In this document: positions 34,251 through 45,841 of the stretch, piece by piece
Layout of the letters: every line of letters starts with the position of its first letter
How positions within the stretch are numbered: position 1 is the stretch's first letter
Assembly (NCBI RefSeq): GCF_030272615.1
Contig: NC_081407.1
Span: forward strand, 142,670,897 to 142,734,896
Origin: Cryptomeria japonica
Taxonomy: Eukaryota > Streptophyta > Pinopsida > Cupressales > Cupressaceae
Reading direction: 5' to 3'
DNA length: 64,000 nt
Position numbers and translations under genes: made by a program
Notes under the pieces: model-generated
Told to the model about the DNA's origin: nothing
Databases searched by the model: none
What the model saw: only the letters and a program-made list of their open reading frames with translations

Positions 34251-34720
34251 TGTCGATGAAATACATAAGCGTCCTCACAATGCAGTCAATGCAACAAATA
34301 GATTTCCATTTTGATCAATTTTATTTGCCAACATACTCTCTACCTATGCCAAAATGGGAGCTTTGGAACAAAGTATGGGCTTCCATCAAAGCAGAAGGTA
34401 AGGGCAATTAATATCAGATGCTTACGGTTGGAAATGCTCTGTTTGACATGTTTGGAAAATGTGGAAGTATAGCTATGAAAGCGCATGAACTGTTTAGTGA
34501 GATGCATCAAAGAAACACGATCTAATGGAATGCTATGATTGCAGGATATGCATAAGATGTGTTTGAAATGGATTTAGAAACTTCCAACCAAATGTGATTA
34601 GTGAGTATAGATGTTGTAGTGCAACTGCCCAGGTACACATGCATGCAAAATATGTAAGCTTAGATAAGGCACATGAACTATTTGACATAATGCCTCAAAG
34701 ATCACCCAATATCCAATGAC
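34251..34720 (+). pseudogene. Pentatricopeptide-repeat (PPR) gene fragment
   Basis: Translated pieces show PPR repeats of the plant PLS type in order: MQSMQQIDFHFDQF from ATG 34280, FANILSTYAKMGALEQSMGF, VGNALFDMFGKCGSIAMKAH with ELFSEMHQRNTI and WNAMIAGYA, then VHMHAKYVSLDKAHELFDIM with PQRSP. Stops and frameshifts lie between the blocks (for example TAG before WNAM). PPR proteins bind organelle RNA. Only about three repeats remain, with no C-terminal E or DYW domain, so this is a dead piece, probably picked up by the CACTA element. Confidence 0.75.
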
Positions 34721-36486
34721 GGTTGGGAGAAAGAAAACATAAATTTTTTGATAATCTTAAATATTTCTTTATTCATCACTATAAATCTATTATGAATTTA
34801 GTCTTAATATTGCAAAAATTTATTCTATTATGAATGCAATATTTAGGGATGTAATCTTTATATATATTTTTTAATTAGGAAAAGGTCCTAATAGAATCCC
34901 CAACTAATTAATCTAGAGAAAGATACCACTAAAGAAAGGAATTCAATCCTCACCACTATGGTCTTGAAGGCTTTTAAGACACTTAGATTCCTATTTTGGC
35001 CCGCTTTTCCTTGACCCTATGTTAAGATAGTAAACTAGTTTGAGAGAATCTATTGGGTGGGAAATTGTGTATGGTTGCAATTATTTTCATGCATGGAAAG
35101 TGATTTAAAGTTTGGACCAATAGAGGATAAGTATTTCTTGAACCTTCAAGGACATGTGTAGAGCATCGCATGGATGTTTCTCCATTATTGAACTCTTTGA
35201 ATATGTAAGTAAATTATTTTTGGTTGATGGCATAGTAAGTGTGGTATTTGTCTTTTCGATATGTTGTGGATAATATTAATCAAATATGGAATTTTTTTGA
35301 TGCTATATACACTATGTTTTGGATTGAATTTAGGTAAGCGAAGATGTAATGAAAGAATAAAAGAGGTACACAAAGGAAGAAGAGTGAAATAGGTGGTTTG
35401 GGATGGAGGTTACAAGTATATATGATAATTCGTATGGATAATTTGTTATCTATAAAGAGGCAAATAAGCTATCACAACTTCAACATGAATGAATGCCTCA
35501 TCTACAGAAGAAAAAGGTACCTCTAATGATTTCAAAATTTGTCAAAATAGTTATGATATACCAAATAATCAAGTGGAATATCCTTTAGGTAACTAATATT
35601 ATCTTCAAACTATTTATTCTGATTTTCATCTTATCCTTTCCATGTGCATTTCCCTTGGTTTTAGTCCCATTTTTTCTTTATTTTATTCAAAACAAAATTT
35701 ATAGATGCCTCTACTTGTCTCACCACTCATTAATTGTTTAGGATTTTCATTCCATTCACAAAGGTTGGCATCTATTCTAAGACTTTGTGTCATGGCCAAG
35801 CTAAATTATTTGCCTCTAGTTTCTCTCCAATCTAGTCACCTAGTAGCATGTGAAATCTATCTCTTCCTAATTATTATTCTCTCCATCTTGTTAATGATCA
35901 TTTCATTAATGAATCCTTCCTCATAATTTTGGATAAGTGAGACAATGTTAGCTCAAGGAATCTTTTCAATCCTCTTTCAAGATTCTTTCCCAAGTAATAT
36001 CTTGCATATTGGAAAATAAATTTCGCTTCTATTTTTCCAAGCTACTCTTCCTTATAATGTTTAGATTTATTCTAAAGTGCTCATTGTGACTCATGTTTAC
36101 TACTCTTCCTATTAGTCTCATTCCAATATCTCCTACAAAAATATGGAATGATTACATTTATATTTTATTTGTGTCTCCTAAATATCCACAAAATTTGGAA
36201 CAATAATACAATTTTTTAATAATATTTAATTGTAAAAGAAAGGATTAAAATGGAACTAAACACTCTAAATAAATTAATCAGGGTTAAAGGGATAAACTAG
36301 GATCAATTCATGAAGGCAAGATTTTTTATCTCAAAATTAATAGATTCATGCAAGAAAAGAAATATTAAATCTAGAGATAAAATTCTTGAAAAATTTAGCT
36401 AGCTAAAAGCAAAAGAATGTTGTCAAGCTCTCATTTTCGCACAGACTGGCAAAGGTTCTAGAGGAGAAATCACTATTGAACTTACC
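34721..36486. other. No recognisable gene
   Basis: AT-rich CACTA interior. The longest frames (35185-35373 minus, 35705-35926 plus) show no family motif. Confidence 0.4.
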
Positions 36487-37018
36487 CCTGTCTCATATAA
36501 CCCTATGTTGGCTAGGCCCCACAATAATTAGAAGATCCTAATTACTATTGTCCTAAACCTTGCATTGATTGTCACAATTTCACAGTGAATTGAGTTAATT
36601 AGTCCATTAGTGAGATTGGGAAAGAGTTTGGTATTGAGTTAGGTGTTGGTGGAAGGTTTAAGGAGGAACACTATCATCATAATTAATGTTAGAGAGTGTT
36701 GTGTGAATAAAAATGGCCACGAAAGGAGTGACTATCCTAAGTGCTTGAGACTGTCACAAAAAGTGAGTGTTGCAGCAGTGAATCTTCCTTTGACCTTTGT
36801 GTGTTTGGGAGGGTAAAGACCCATTGTGGTATATGTTGAGTGGTTGGGAGGCTAAAGACCCACATATCATCTATCTACTTTGACATCCTAGCATGGTGTC
36901 CACCTACTCTAAAACCTTGTGGGCACTCTTTGTCTAATACTAACATATACATAACATGTGCCTCTCATATAACCCTATGTTGGCTAGGCCCCACCATAAT
37001 TAGAAGATCCTAATTACT
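36487..37018 (+). repeat. Direct repeat pair of ~56 bp, 473 bp apart
   Basis: CTCATATAACCCTATGTTGG with CTAGGCCCCAC.ATAATTAG occurs at about 36490-36546 and 36963-37019. Between them lies unique sequence. The pair may be short direct repeats left from a small insertion or a duplication. Confidence 0.6.
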
Positions 37019-37560
37019 AAAAACACTAGATTCTCCCTTAAAAGGTTGTTGAGTCATAGAAGGCCTAGCTTGATAGCCCTATAGTCTCTCATACCTAAAA
37101 TATCCTTGTGTCTATGATGGTCAAATGTGACTACCCTATGGCCCCTACTATGCTCTAGTAGACCTTTGTCCCTAATATTGATACTATTGGGTTTTTCTTT
37201 GTAAATCATATAGTAAGTCTAAATTATCCTTTGAAGGATGGGGAGGCCTATGGAAACTTTAGTCCCTTAATCAAGGTTACAAACTTCTCTCATGCCTCTT
37301 GTGTCCTCCCATGTACCTCCTTTTCCATAAGAGACTTTGCCATAGCAACCCTAAAGTCATTTGGATTGGCCATGTGTAGGAAAACTAAAATTTTGGACTT
37401 TCCACCCCTAATGAAATAATTGACAAGTAACTTGTCTTGAATGTAATCTACAAACTACAAGAACTCCAAAAACTAACTCTCATGTTGAGCCACTATGAAA
37501 CCTTATTATGTAAATTGTGAAACTCATCTATGCATCTCTATCAAAAATATTTTGAAATAG
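37019..37560 (-). pseudogene. Possible gag remnant
   Basis: Minus-strand pieces read FVDYIQDKLLVNYFIRGGKS, ANPNDFRVAMAKSLMEKEV and, further on, QQYQYQGQRSTRA in successive frames. The layout resembles the C-terminal capsid and Gln-rich linker of plant Ty3/gypsy gag. No zinc knuckle is seen. Many stops. Weak call. Confidence 0.25.
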
Positions 37561-39349
37561 AACACACTTTGAAGCACTCCAAAATGGTATCTGGAGAGGG
37601 TTTCCAATGTGAGTTGGTGCATTTTATCCTCCCAGTACCAAAGGTGGAAGCAAGTCCTCTCAAAAATTGTATTGAAAATTATGCCTTTAGGTTGCTCACA
37701 TATAGATGCAACCCAAAGCATAAGTCCAAGCTAATTAGTAAACAAGACTTATCCTCAACCCCATTTGTGGATCTTAAAAATGTAGAGGATTGGAGATGAA
37801 GCAACTCTCAAATATGATCCTTTGGCTCATGATATGTGCTTGCTATAGTCTATACCTCTTGTATTTATGCATGACGAGGCTAGGTAATGTGTATTGATCA
37901 ATATTCTATCTCCTCTATATGTATTTCCCAAATTCAAGGCGAACTCCTAATAAGCTCCCAAGATGCAAGTATATGCTCCTCTACTACAAGTGGATCCTCA
38001 TGGCTTGTAAGATTTGAGGTCCATACTCGGGCTACTTATCTTGGTGAAAAATCTCAAAGTGATATGACCCTTCCTTCCATTTCCTACACCCTATTTTCTA
38101 ACCCACACCTCATAACCTTTACCTCACTTCCTATCATTATTACCTTCCATCTACCTTTCGTATCCCCTATCTTAACCTCCTCCACTTTCCTACATCATAT
38201 CCTACACCTTAACCTCATACACACTTACTTTTACATCACCTACCTAACCCCATTCCATCCTTCACATCCTTTTATCTCCCCCCATTCACTTTCCTACCTT
38301 CCAAACCCCTAAGATATCCTAACTTACTCTTTTGCCATTACATCCTTCATCACTTACCTCCCTATCTTATCCTAACCCACACCTCATAACCTTATACCTC
38401 TCAGCTTCCATTTTATACCACCTTCCTAATGGTACACTTATGCTCCCCTCCAAAACATTGAGAAAAAATAGCACTCGATCACTACACATTGCTCTCACGG
38501 TTCTGCAGCAGGGATTTTCTATCACTACCATATATACCAGCATCCATAATTAGGATATATTTTACATAATGGCACTCGATCACATAGATTTAGGTCATCC
38601 ATCCCCTTAATTAGGATGTATTTTAAATATGGAAAGTAGTGTTATTATGTTTTAGGCTAACTATATTGTTCATTATTTAAAATGCAGTGTTTAAATAATA
38701 CATGATTGTAGAATTGTTCAACAGTTTAGGTCTTGTAAGAAATTCTTCTTTTAAATCGATCATATCATATTACAGAAACCTCTCACCATCTCTGCTATTG
38801 CCAATTAATCTGATAAATATATAATAAAATTTGAATCTAAATATTTGAATATGTATAACAATGAATTTGTTGATTATACCCTACCTTTTTCCTGCAGTGA
38901 TTAAACCATTCCTACATCCTGTAGCGATTAAACCCACAGGGAACTATGTCCACCTCCCTCCTTCGTGTTCATCGGGGGACGGCCCCTACCTACATGTTCC
39001 CTATTGTGATCCCCATTGTGATCCCCTAATATGCCCCGAGACAACGCGAACTAAGATACCTTGGGAGGGCCTTTAGGTAGGCACTCGTTCGCTCGACTGG
39101 GAAGGGACGCTTACGCGAATAGTTGTGGTTGAAGCTAGCGAAGATGGATAGAGATTCGATAGTGAGTGTCTACCTCCACTTCCACCGAATCATACTCCAT
39201 CGCCACTTCCAGCCTGAGCTGTAGAACTGACTGGTTTCACACCAATGATCATCCCCGCCACGATTAAACCCATAGGTTCGCTACAGAGGCGGGACAAATG
39301 AGAGGTGGGATTTATGAAATGACTTGGTCTTTTTTTTTTTTTTAAAGTA
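37561..39349. other. CACTA interior without recognisable genes
   Basis: About 38040-38430 is C/T-rich on the plus strand, with CTAACCCACACCTCATAACC repeated at 38099 and 38371. The 89-codon frame at 37530-37799 has no family motif. Short repeats of GATTAAACCCA(C/T)AGG occur at 38929 and 39263. Confidence 0.4.
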
Positions 39350-39537
39350 ATGCATGCGGTCGTTGTAATTTCGACAAACGCAGGCACTTTTCTAAAAAAA
39401 CCCAAATGTCATTGCCAATTCCTTCTTCGTCGAAACCAAATGTTGCATTATCGTCGGAATTCCGACGAAATTGGGCATTTTTTCAAAAAAAAATCAAGTT
39501 TGATCACAATATACCTTCTCCGTCGGAAACCTCTGTT
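39350..39537. repeat. CACTA right subterminal region
   Basis: Contains CGTCGGAATTCCGACGAAAT (itself a palindrome), TTCTTCGTCGAAACC and CTCCGTCGGAAACC, words shared with the left subterminal region. Confidence 0.65.
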
Positions 39538-39563
39538 GAAATTTTAGGCTAAATGTATTAGTG
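39538..39563 (-). repeat. CACTA right terminal inverted repeat
   Basis: Inverted, it reads CACTAATACATTTAGCCTAA, matching the left end. TGA (39564-39566) follows. Confidence 0.88.
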
Positions 39564-39566
39564 TGA
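39564..39566. repeat. 3-bp target-site duplication TGA, right
   Basis: Matches 28985-28987 and directly follows the right CACTA end. Confidence 0.85.
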
Positions 39567-39613
39567 TTTCAACATTTTCAAATAATTGTACAACTAAAAA
39601 TGTGTTCAATTAC

Positions 39614-41317
39614 CTTCTTCCCACATTTTGGCATCTTCGAGGAATTCTTTTTCTTAGGATGAGCCCTAGACACGGAGGGGGTACCCTAAAAAAACAAAAT
39701 TAACATGAGATATTAATACATATAATAAATTAAATATAATTTTAAAAATATAAAATGAAATGACTTGCATATTCCATCAAAACAAAACATAAAAAGGGTT
39801 GTACAAAATATGATACCATATAGCCTTGTAGGCCAAAATCGATCACTGAGAGCGTGATGTCATCAATCTGGGATATTTCATCCCTTGTCAACTCCTACAA
39901 ACAAAAAATTGGACCAAGCATTAAAGATAGTTAGTATATCTTGTATTTTTTTTAATTTAAAGTGTACTATTCTATTTTAACATGTTACAAAATTTATACC
40001 TCACGCATCAAAGTTGCAGCTATAGTAATTGGGGGAGGAGTATGGGATACCGTTGTTGCATCCTGAAATGCATATTATTTGTCTCAATTTAAATCGATGT
40101 ATAAATAAAAATTCATTTATGTAATTAAAAATTTAAAGTGACTCATAAATAAAATGCTATGAATTCAAATTAACACACCTGTGTCTCTCGCTCATGGGCA
40201 AACACCATGTCCATCAACTCATCTATCAGCCTGAAATCCTCAGCCGTGCGGGCTTGACATCTACTCTTGTAAATCGTGCACAAATGAGATGAGGATCCAT
40301 CTGCATCGACTGTATCATCTATCCTCGAGCATATCCTCGAGAAACTGACACACATATGCTGGATGGGCTCTTTATCGCCACCTAATTGCTCATCATCCAA
40401 TACAATAGGGTGTGCTAATGATGTCCCATGCTCGATGATGGCACCAGTCAATGTTGTGGCCACCTGAAGAGTCTGTAGCTCCATCGACTCTTTCAGCTCT
40501 ACTGGGACAACTTGATGCACCTTGGGTTTGGGTGCTAGGGGGCGGCGACTCTCCGCAGGTAATTGCCTATGGGTTTCAGGTCTATCTTGGGCAGAGCCAC
40601 CACCTCTACCATGGAACTCTCTCATGTCAAAATAGTTTGGGTGCACATTGAGCACAAACTCACAATATACTTTTCTCAAAAAATATAATGGCACCTCATA
40701 ATTATTACAAGGTGGATCATCAAAGACCATCCACCACCTCTGCCAAAAAAGATTCTTCATCTGCACATTGGTACACCAATGTATGGGAAACATCTTTGCA
40801 TTAAGAGGTAATGACTGACCAGTTTTGGGATCAACAAAAAGGGCACACATTTGTTGTTTAGTAATATTTTTGGTTTTTACTCCATCGTATGATAGCCCAT
40901 CGGCATAGAATTGATGACACCTATCCCTAAAGCTTCCCCACTTGGTAATTTGTGTGGAAACAACTATGGCACCACTAGCTAATGTTTCTAGGCTAGTGGC
41001 GAGTGATTGATGATGCTCAAGTTCAGAAGTTTTCAATTTAGCAATCAGTCTATCGATTTTAGATGTATTTTGTCCTAACTGATTAATTAATTGCTCTTGT
41101 GTTTCGGGTGTGCGGTCAAAAGGAGGAATTGAGGGTTGTTCTTGTGTGTTTTCAGGAGGTGCATTTGGTTGTTCTTGTTGTGGATTAGAAGAATCTAGTT
41201 TTTGAAACAAAAATAAAAAAACCTAATCAAAATTAATGAAATTAAATTCAAAATGTAAAACAAATTGAACAAACGGGAAAGAAAGACAAAAATAAACAAA
41301 AACTAACCTTGATCCAT
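39614..41317 (-). CDS. 5' exons of a multi-exon gene of the large element, function unknown
   Basis: Five exons fit GT-AG splicing: 41317-41308 (ATG GAT CAA G), 41194-40179, 40062-40000, 39894-39817 and 39685-39614. Lengths 10+1016, 63, 78 and 72 keep one frame; all introns except the first are phase 0. The protein begins MDQDSSNPQQEQPN, has a Gln/Pro-rich N-terminus, a heptad-like stretch (LIAKLKTSELEHHQSLATSL), a Trp/Cys-rich central region (WGSFRDRCHQFYADG, FWQRWWMVFDDPPCNNYEVP) and a basic exon 5 (HPKKKNSSKMPKCGKK, possible nuclear signal). No stop interrupts these exons. I recognise no family. A many-exon gene beside subterminal repeats recalls the TNPA gene of En/Spm by layout only. The donor after exon 5 leads into the intron holding the CACTA element; the 3' exons are at 28950-28148. 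Confidence 0.6.
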
Positions 41318-41439
41318 AGCTTGGAGGAAAAATCTAGCACCCTATTCGCAGTTTAGGAGAGGAAATGGAAAAAAACGAAGTAAAAACGTGCTATTCATGG
41401 GTAAATGAGACCCAGTTTTTTCTAAAAAACTTTTTTTAA

Positions 41440-41660
41440 CAGGCACCGCATACACGGTTATATTTGGATTATTAGCACGTACGCACTCATTTTCCTATGA
41501 GCAGCGCGTACACGCTCATTTTCCTAGGCGTAGCGCATACGCACTCATTTTCCTAAAAGCAGCGCGTATGCGCTACCTTTTCTAGGATCGGGAAGAACAA
41601 ATCTAAGTGTGTACGCGAGAATTTCAAATTTTAAAACCGCGTACGCACTGCTTGTTTTTC
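41440..41660. repeat. Subterminal repeats, right group
   Basis: Six or seven units of about 29 bp carry GCACGTACGCACTCATTTTC, GCGCGTACACGCTCATTTTC, GCGCATACGCACTCATTTTC and GCGCGTATGCGCTACCTTTT, then GTGTGTACGCGAGA and CGCGTACGCACT. They match the left groups in their core. Confidence 0.75.
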
Positions 41661-41669
41661 CATGTTTTT

Positions 41670-41715
41670 TTGGGTGGTGTCCACTTTTCTGACCACCATC
41701 TTTGTGCACATACCC
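41670..41715 (-). repeat. Right terminal inverted repeat of large element
   Basis: Inverted: GGGTATGTGCACAAAGATGG then TGGTCAGAAAAGTGGACACC, matching 21104-21150 apart from a ~10-base gap. Confidence 0.65.
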
Positions 41716-42535
41716 TTTGTGTATCTTAAGAAATCCTTTCACATAGTTCCCAAATGAGTAAGTTATGGAGCATAATGAAGTATCTTACCATATTGTAGTA
41801 GTATAGAGAGATATTCTTGCATTTTGAATTTATGAAGAGATTCAAATTAAAATAAGAACTTGATCAAGGCTTTTAGGAAGCTTTAGGAGTGACATGTTTG
41901 ACCTTAGAAAGGTTACCCTTTATCCCTTACCCTATTTGTCTTATATTGACAAAGTAGAAGAGTGGTTAAGTTTGTAAGGATAGGATGGTATTAGTTTGTG
42001 AGAGTATATTGTGAGGTTTCTTTTGTATGGTAATGATCTCATTTTTATTGTAAGGTCCATTTAAGGTTTGTGAGGGCATTTTAATGCCCTAGAGAAATTT
42101 TGTAAGGAAGCATGCGGTCAATTAGCACTAGCAAGCTCAAGATCATGAACATTTTCAATTGAAAGAAAAAATTAGTCAAGCTCAAGATCATGAACATTTT
42201 CAATTGAAAGAAAAAATTAGTTTATTTTTTATTTTGAAGAGGTAACTTGGAAGAAGTAATGTAGAATACATACACCTTCAAATAAACTTCAACAAAATTC
42301 TTATTTAGTAAACTTGTAGAAAGAAAAAACCTTAGAAGGTTGGAGAGCACTTTCTGCATTATAATTTACATAAGTAAGGAAGATAGAGGTATGTGATTAA
42401 AAAATTATCTAAATTTCATTTGAACTATTAGTAATTCTAGTGGAGCTTTATTGGTGTGAATTGTCATTTTGTAGAGCTTCACAAATAAAATGGAGACAAG
42501 AAAAGAAGATTAAAAATATTTAATCACAAGAAAGA
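41716..42535. other. No recognisable gene
   Basis: AT-rich. A ~47-bp tandem duplication (GTCAAGCTCAAGATCATGAA or near variants) lies at about 42118-42220. Confidence 0.5.
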
Positions 42536-43745
42536 AAAAAAAACCACTTTCATTCCTTATGACTTTCTTGTAGCAAAGTATTCACGTGAACCCTACTAAA
42601 GATAATTGCTAGTGTTCATCTCTTGGTGTTTTAAAAAAAAGAGTAAATGGGGGAAAACATTGGATGGATGGATGGTAAGGACTCATAAAAAACCTTAAAT
42701 AAAGATAAATCAAAATACTCTCAACATGGGGAAGTACTTAGGAGATTTCATGCAAGGAAAACAAGTGAGAAAATCAAAATTTTATGTGACAAAGAAGATA
42801 GTGTAAGGATTTCCAAAGAGAAAAATCATCATTATTCAAGATGTTCAAATGATAAAGGGGGCACTAATCATCTTGGTGAAGAATTACTAACAAAAAATGC
42901 AATAGATATGGGTAGGTGGAAGAAATCAATAAATTATACATGCAAAAATTATACAATGAAGCAACCATTATTATTTATGTTATTTATTTACAAAATTTAT
43001 TAGAGAAGATAAAAATCTAATTAATGGATAATTGTATGGAATTAAAATTATACCATATCCCAATATAAATATTTTTTAATGATAAGAAAGAAATCAATAT
43101 ACATTAAAAATATAGCCGAATTTATAATGTCTATCAATGAAAAACATTTTAAAGCTCAAGAGAGCTGTTATATCTTTAAGAACACGCTTAAACAAAGAAT
43201 CCAAAAAGAGGAAAATAATAAAAATATATATAGTTAAAAGTCGTGAGTTAACAAACATAATTCAAGAAGTAGTTGAAAGAGTACAAGGGAAAAATAAGAA
43301 GAAAATAAGTTTTCTAGAACGTGTTGGTGTCATGCAAATTGCAAGGTACTTTGAAGATATATAAAAGAGAGGTAAATAGAAGGCAAACACAAAATATTGG
43401 ATGGATGGTAAGGACTCAAAGACAAACTTAAAGAAAGATAAATTATAATGCTCTCAACATGGGGAAATAAATAATTAAGAGATTTCATGCAAGGACAACA
43501 AGTGAGAAAATCAAAATTTTATGGGACAAAGAAGATAGTGTAAGTATTTTCAAATAGATAAATTATCATTATTCAAGACGTTCAATTGATAAAAGACACA
43601 TTAATCATTTTGATGAAGAATTACTAACTTATGCAGTAAATATGAGTAGGTGGAAGAAATCTAGAAATTATACATGGAAAACTTATACAATGAAGCAGCC
43701 ATTATTGTTTATGTTATTTATTTACCATAAACCAAACAAGGAGTG
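42536..43745 (+). repeat. Dispersed repeat block (uninterrupted copy plus partial second copy)
   Basis: 42540-42665 matches 8930-9060. 42723-42975 matches 11605-11863, and 42960-43390 matches 19818-20290, in one continuous run. 43400-43745 repeats the 42660-42990 part again. This block gives the pre-insertion order for the 11.6-20.3 kb locus. The 75-codon frame at 43137-43364 is Lys-rich and unrecognised. Confidence 0.8.
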
Positions 43746-43901
43746 GATGCAACCAAAACAGCTAAAGATAGATCTATACAAGCCCAAACTAGAATATAAC
43801 ATGTTGTACATAAACTTCCATAACTATGTAAAATAAATAGACCATGGACAAAAAAAAAAAACAAGATCCTTACTCCTTAATTGATACTCTAGACCTCTTT
43901 G

Positions 43902-44760
43902 TCACCATCTCATCTTTCTTCTCCACATGTTGAACCTAAATGGAATTACCATTGAGAGCTTACATACCTGATTGACAATGACAATGATGAATTCTCGATC
44001 GAGCAATAGAAGTGTGAGGCCTTTTCTTGTTTGAGATTGAAGGATTACGAAAACCCTTATTATTAATAAGGAGAGAGAGAGATCCCTGAACCTTTTTTGA
44101 ATAGCTTCTATCTGCATTGGCCCAATATTATCTGCAAATGCATATAAGGTCCTGCCCAAAGTCTCTTCATCGTTATCTTCCATTGCAACTTTGAAAGCAT
44201 CATAGGTTGATGCAAATTTTGATTTCCTTTGTACATCTTCTCTGTGAAATAAACATTCAATGTCTGCCTCACCCTCAAATAAATTAGTCCCCTCATAGCC
44301 ATCTTAAAAGAATGATTAGTAGTGAAATCCACATGTATAAATTCATATACAATATGTGACATGACCTCGTAATCCTGGAATAGATCAAAACAATTTGAAA
44401 CAAACATAGATATCAACTAAGAAGGAAATAGAACATGAGGGGATTGAGGAGAGAGGATGTTATCACCTATTAGTTCCCTAATTGCATCCTCCATTAAAGA
44501 GTTCTTCAAGTTGAAGATCCTCGATAAGTGCAGAGATAAAAGTGAACTTAAGACTAGAATTTCCCAGCACCGAATAGGGAATTTGACCCTATTGTTGTAA
44601 TTGGCATACATTTTATTTGCTTTGTTAGCCAAAGTTGCCATGTCTGAATATGTTGAACAACCACCCCAGTCTATGAAACTTGACCCAGGCAGAAAATGAA
44701 AAACGATTTGAGGGAGATAAAACAAAATGGGGAAACTTAATACCCAATTCACAAGTGCAC
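43902..44760 (-). pseudogene. Unrecognised fragmented gene-like ORFs
   Basis: Three neighbouring minus-strand frames (44752-44417, 44416-44108, 44183-43902) carry non-repetitive, protein-like sequence such as KFPIRCWEILVLSSLLSLHL, YEVMSHIVYEFIHVDFTTNH and EDNDEETLGRTLYAFADNIG. CAG followed by GTATGT near 43970 looks like a splice donor. They may be exons of a decayed host gene with introns in between, but I cannot name a family. Confidence 0.35.
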
Positions 44761-45785
44761 AGAGGTATAATCAACAATCAATAAAACCAATCATGACAGA
44801 ATGAGAAGTTGGCAAAGTCTCATTTGCATGCATGGTGTAAAGTGAGAAAGATGGCATTCACAGGAGATGAAAGGACTTTGAAACTTGAATGCATAAACGT
44901 CGAAGATTTCAAATCCCTATGAACAGGTGTAAGATCTTCACATAGTCCCCACATCGCAAAAAGCATTTTAAAGATGTGTTTTACACAAGCCACAGAGTGA
45001 ATGATGATGTAATTCAGTACTCACCACACTACAGAAATTTTTTACACAAGCCAGATAGAAATTTTTTTTTTTTGAAAAGAGTCAGTGACAAAGCCTCTCA
45101 AAATATGTATTTTAACGGTCAGTTTGAGATTTGTCGTAGCCCCAAAACATTAATAGTAATCACGGAATCTCCTTCAATAATCAAGTCTTAGCCAATGTGA
45201 GTCCTCATAGAAAATCCTTAGCTTCTACTACATTATTAGATCTGTAATGGGTGAAAAATTAGGGTTTCACCCTTTAATGTAGGAAAACTGCTAATTTTTA
45301 TTTAAGGACCATCACATTTGGGAAAGATGGAATTTGATAGATCTATTTGATTAAATTCTAGGGTTTTAGATTAAACTAGATTCTTTCTCTTTAAATTGAA
45401 TTGATTTAATTAATGATGCTGAAATTAGTTTAAATATGTGGAAATTGAAGCAACTATGCATAAACAGTGATCTATAGTCCTCTAACGAAGCCAAAAACCT
45501 GGATCTGAGGAGTAGATGAAGGTTTACAACTGTTCCCAAAAACTCGGCCTAAATTTTTAGGACCATGGTGGTGGTCGCCATGGTCCTCCACACTTTTCAT
45601 CTTCCAAAAGGAAAACTATTCGTCTCTGCAAATAATGTTGTTCTTGAAAATTATATCTCTGTATCTATTTCTGCACACAGTAAAAAGCAGAAAATGGTTG
45701 GGAATAGGGCTTTGCCTTAGGTCAAACCTCAGTTTTGGAATTGATCATGAAATAGAATTGAAATGTAAACATAGGCTAGTAGTCA

Positions 45786-45788
<3 letters not shown>
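44761..45788. other. No recognisable gene
   Basis: AT-rich, no motif seen. Confidence 0.4.

Positions 45789-45838
<50 letters not shown>
45789..45838. repeat. (CT)n microsatellite
   Basis: About 50 bases of CT. Confidence 0.97.

Positions 45839-45841
<3 letters not shown>

Larger units (their letters stand above)
28988..39563. mobile_element. CACTA-type DNA transposon carrying DRM and PPR gene fragments
   Basis: Left end CACTAGTACATTTAGG and, inverted, right end CACTAATACATTTAGC are imperfect terminal inverted repeats with the diagnostic CACTA start. TGA flanks both sides. GTCGG/CGACG-rich subterminal regions lie inside each end. The cargo is a ~2.26-kb palindrome of DRM methyltransferase sequence, a 791-bp tandem array with three DRM-derived foldbacks, a PPR gene fragment and a possible gag remnant. 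No TNPD- or TNPA-like ORF is recognised, so it is probably non-autonomous. It lies in an intron of the large element's minus-strand gene. Confidence 0.88.
21104..41715. mobile_element. ~20.6-kb element with terminal inverted repeats and subterminal repeats
   Basis: The left end GGGGTAAGTGCACAAAGATG and, inverted, the right end GGGTATGTGCACAAAGATGG agree well over about 45 bases, including GTGGTCA and GTGGACAC. TTT flanks both ends, possibly a 3-bp target duplication, though too simple to be sure. Inside both ends lie repeated GCGTACGCGCT-like motifs (21975-22070, 24675-24860, 41440-41660). The interior holds CT arrays, a ~358-bp satellite, a ~10-exon minus-strand gene and an inserted CACTA element. 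The ends are not of CACTA type and the superfamily is unclear. No transposase was recognised. Confidence 0.6.

Noticed and set aside
21104-41715. Calling the large element a CACTA transposon
   Set aside because: Its ends start GGGG/GGGT and not CACTA; only the nested 28988-39563 element has the diagnostic ends.
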